The notes beneath the pieces were generated by a model, which ran no database searches, was not told where the DNA came from, and worked only from the letters and a program-made list of their open reading frames with translations. This document shows, piece by piece, positions 60,989-64,000 of a stretch of 64,000 nucleotides of DNA (the stretch's first letter is position 1; every line of letters starts with the position of its first letter). Both the position numbers and the translations under genes were made by a program. This DNA comes from Microstegium vimineum (lineage: Eukaryota; Streptophyta; Magnoliopsida; Poales; Poaceae), in the NCBI GenBank assembly GCA_022036555.1, contig CM039131.1:38353920-38417919 (forward strand), in the 5' to 3' direction.

Positions 60989-62863
60989 CTGGCATGACAG
61001 GAATACATCAAGACTGAGATTGTAAAAATATGACAACAAAACTTAACATAAAGAAAACTGTTTAACTTTGTATTTGTTAAAAACTTGGAACAGAAGGTTG
61101 TATATTGAGAACTGAAACAGCTTAGGGAGTAAAGAAAATGTAAATGATGTAACACAAATAGAAGATCAGCTGCATCAAGGAATTGCTAAAATAAGTATAA
61201 AATTTCTGAATACAAGTTGACAACATGATAGAAACTTATTCCCGTGAGAAAACAGACCAAGTACCAGAAGACAGTAAACAAGAAAAACCATGTAGGCATC
61301 GAAAAAAGGGAATGTGATCTCACAGGTATTAGGAAACAAGACTTATTTTGTTTATTTGTTGAATTTAAGCTTCCTTCATTTTGATTATTTCACCGCTTTT
61401 GCAGTTGGCTGCAAACCTCCATTTAAACTAAAAGTGGTCAAGTGCAATGTTACGAAAATTCGAGAAATAGCATATCAAAAAAGAAGGGCAGCATAGGTGT
61501 CTTCTAGATATCTATTATGTTATTATTCATTTAATAACAATATCTTAAAATACATATACAGGCAAAGAAGTAAACAAAAACAGCCAACCAACCTTTCTAT
61601 ATAATAGTAAAAAAAAAAGAAATATACTACTATTTTCATTTAAAACATAATTTACATGATACAAATAGTAGAGATGTTGAAACAACAAAAGAATACCAGA
61701 ATAAATGTATGAATGAGAAATATGCAGGCACTGAAGACGTTGCTAGAAGATAACCACTTCATCTACACACAAAATGATCAGTATCCTACTGCTAAAGGAC
61801 TGCCTTATGTAGTCTAGTTTGTTTTAGCATGGACCTTTTCTATCCATCACTGTTCAATACAATGAGAAATATGCAGCACTGAAGGAGTTGCTAGAAGATA
61901 ACCACTTCATCTACACACAAAATGATCAGTATCCTAATGCTAAAGGCCTGCCTTATATGGCCTAGTTTGTTTTAGCATGGACCTTTTCTATCCATCACTG
62001 TTCAATACAATGCCAATGCCTTGAGATAACATCAAACAGATTGAATGCTACCTTTGGTCAATATTAAGATAAACATCAAACACTTTATTAACCATTGAAG
62101 CAACATGATTTTTTTAACAATGCCCGTGATGCATCCTTGAGTGTATGAAATTGCATACTCTATGCTTGCACCTGTAATCAAGACTGAGAGTTCACGCTAA
62201 GTGAGAAGGTCATCGCCCAGGCAGCAATTTCAGTCATCACAATGTGATACACTAAAAGAAGAACCCTCGTTTGTTAGCCAGAAACAAAGACGACAACAAC
62301 AAAATAGCATCCTAAACCCAAATTAACCACTTCACAGATGGATACCAAGGTACAGCAGGGAAAATACACAAAAACGCAGTGGACCTTTTACCCCAACGTA
62401 GAGGCAAATAACCATACAAGCATGTAGCCAGTAGAGGAAGGTAACTAGGTAAGGCTATATCAGTATATGCTGAGGCTTTAACGAAGCAATCAATTAACCC
62501 GAATATGAACACTGGACATCTGAAAGAACAGATGTTTCTTATCTCACAAAGCAATCAAGCCTCCCGTTCCACAATAAGCGTTTAGCAAAGACAAGCTAAA
62601 ACGATTACAAAAACAGTCACAAATCGTCAAGCTCGCATTGGATCAGCTCACAACCAGCTAGAACCGGACAAATCAACCGACAGACCCCCAAAAAATCCAC
62701 GAGCGCCCTCTCGAGCTCGCTCAGCTCAGGCACCAACACAACACCGCCGCAAACGCAGCAACCCACCCCGGAAAACGATCGAACGCTAGAGCTACACACC
62801 CCGCACTGAGGCAGCAAGCAGCGAAAAGCAGCAGATCTAGCGGGTTCCGGGAGGGAGCGATAC
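60989..62863 (-). other. 5'UTR intron of AGO1 (inferred)
   Basis: A good donor context (cttctcag|gtatcg) at 62864/62863 and an acceptor (catgccag|tgcccatc) at 60989/60988, eight bases before the start codon, would give a 1875-bp leader intron. The upstream exon (about 62864-62990) is GC-rich and ORF-free. The intron contains a 149-bp tandem duplication. No other gene is seen within it. Confidence 0.65.
61712..62008. repeat. 149-bp tandem duplication in the AGO1 leader intron
   Basis: Copies 61712-61860 and 61861-62008 are nearly identical, starting AATGAGAAATATGCAG and ending CACTGTTCAATAC. There are a few substitutions and one single-base gap. Confidence 0.9.
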
Positions 62864-62989
62864 CTGAGAAGGCTCGGCAGACGGCTGCGCGGGATGGGAA
62901 CGGAGCGGGAGTGCTAAGCTCCCAACTCCACTAATGGCCCTCTACACTGCCGCAGCGCTGCTGCTGTGCTGGGTGCTCCACTGCGTGGC

Positions 62990-63799
62990 CACCACCTCCT
63001 CTCCGCCTTTTTTGAGGAGGAAAGGGAGGGAGTGGGGAAGGCGACGGCCGCTTGTGGTTAATTAGCGGCAGCGGCAGCGGCAGCGGCTCGCTGGAGAAAG
63101 CGCCGAAGCGAGGGCAGGCAAGGCAGCGGCAGGGCTGGGTGGGCTGGGTGCCCGTGTCAGGGTCACAGGGTCAGGGTCAGATCGCGGGTCGGGCGGGTCG
63201 CGTCGCCGTGGACCCGGAGACCCGTTCTGAGTGGGATTACTGGAGAACGTGGGACGGATGCCACTGACGGCGTGGGGCCGAGGCGGCCAAGGACACCTCG
63301 GGCTCGACGCCACCGATGGGATTATAGTGGGGCTAATCAAGCGTTTTAGCCGCAAAGGAGAGGGGGGGTACGGGTGTCAGGACTGGGATTATCGTGCCCC
63401 CCCTCGCCCTGTTACTCGCCAGGGCCCAAAGACGTTTCGGTTGCTGATTGGATCGCCTCGCTCTCGTGTCCCGTCCGCAGATTATACTCCATACCGCATC
63501 AGCATCACATTGACCGAAATACTACTACTACCACCACCACTGTGTAACCAGCACCAGCATCGATGCACAGGCGTCAGAGCGTAGTACGGCGTGAAACGAA
63601 AACAAACGATCACGGATCCATCAGTGACCGTGAGTTGCCAACGGGCGACTGCTCGTAACGGGGGCACGGACGCACGGTGGTTCGCCGGTGGTGGGTCGCT
63701 GTCCATGCAGTCCCGTTTCGGCTAAGCCGTCCAGTCCCGTAAGAGGCAAGAGGACGACGAGTCAAACGGGCGTCTCTCGATGCCCGGAGCGACCATTTA
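62990..63799. other. AGO1 upstream region
   Basis: Likely AGO1 promoter. It has a GGCAGC hexamer run (63063-63086) and purine-rich tracts but no obvious TATA box in the minus orientation. ORFs here are low-complexity. No gene seen. Confidence 0.45.
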
Positions 63800-63992
63800 G
63801 AGGCCGTTTGGCAGGACTCTTTTTGAGGGGCTCTGAAGCCGGAGTTGTTTTGGAGAAGCCTCGATTTGAGACTCTTTCAAAACAGCTCCGACTTCTCTAC
63901 TTTTTGTTGAAAAATAGTTTCTCCAGAAAAATGTTTGGCAGGATCCTCCAGAGAAGAGTCGATACCAACGAGAAACCCTGCCAAACAGGCCC
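63800..63992. mobile_element. Tourist-like MITE, same family as at 49.3 kb
   Basis: Flanked by TTA (63797-63799 and 63993-63995). Ends GAGGCCGTTTGGCAGGACTC and CCTGCCAAACAGGCCC; interior 'gaaaaatagtttctccagaa'. It lies about 0.8 kb upstream of the AGO1 leader. Confidence 0.8.
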
Positions 63993-64000
63993 TTAGGTAT

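Noticed and set aside
1..64000. Known miRNA precursors (miR156, 160, 164, 166, 167, 168, 169, 172, 319, 396 and similar)
   Set aside because: Scanning by eye for the mature sequences gave no match; a proper hairpin search would be needed to exclude less conserved ones.

Overview
This window is nuclear plant DNA, almost certainly from a grass and probably a panicoid one. The evidence is spliced genes with GT-AG introns, plant-type proteins (Argonaute 1, an INDETERMINATE-domain zinc finger, a CHR19-type SNF2 ATPase), GC-rich grass-style exons, and many grass-type small transposons: Stowaway-like 'TACTCCCTCC', Tourist-like with TTA target sites, an Au-type SINE, and CACTA elements. There are no operons, CRISPR arrays or other prokaryotic features. 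I recall AGO1B, an IDD gene and a SNF2 gene lying near each other on the long arm of rice chromosome 4, but that synteny is from memory and was not tested.

Layout. 0-2.6 kb: exon-like scraps, a 271-bp TRIM/SMART mini-retrotransposon, an Au-type SINE, and a small single-exon minus-strand gene for a lysine-rich protein with an FRG1-like tail. 2.7-6.3 kb: mostly MITEs, including a 0.8-kb foldback. 6.5-14.1 kb: an intact 12-exon CHR19-like SNF2 gene on the plus strand (983 aa). 14.1-32 kb: no intact gene, but a LINE 3' end, a frameshifted membrane-protein pseudogene, a 1.2-kb TIR element and scattered MITEs in GC-rich, microsatellite-rich DNA. 32.2-37.0 kb: a transposon cluster with a 1.4-kb foldback element beside a CACTA carrying a gene-like insert, itself nested in an older CACTG-ended element. 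39.5-46.4 kb: an IDD transcription factor gene on the plus strand whose exon 2/exon 3 junction is one base out of frame as written. 47-50.1 kb: MITEs, including one with an internal Pol III-like tRNA region and a 290-bp tandem duplication. 50-54 kb: no recognisable gene. 54.5-63.0 kb: an intact AGO1 gene on the minus strand (22 coding exons, 1082 aa) with a miR168 site and a long 5'UTR intron.

Functional links are loose, as is usual in plants. AGO1 is the slicer for miRNAs, CHR19 is a chromatin remodeller, and the IDD protein is a DNA-binding factor. All splice junctions were derived by hand from GT-AG signals, reading frame and recalled family sequences. The CHR19 and AGO1 models close in frame over their full length. 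No new biological system is established here. The items most worth checking are the IDD frame break, the gene-carrying nested CACTA, the tRNA-containing MITE, and the repeat-expanded N-terminus of CHR19.
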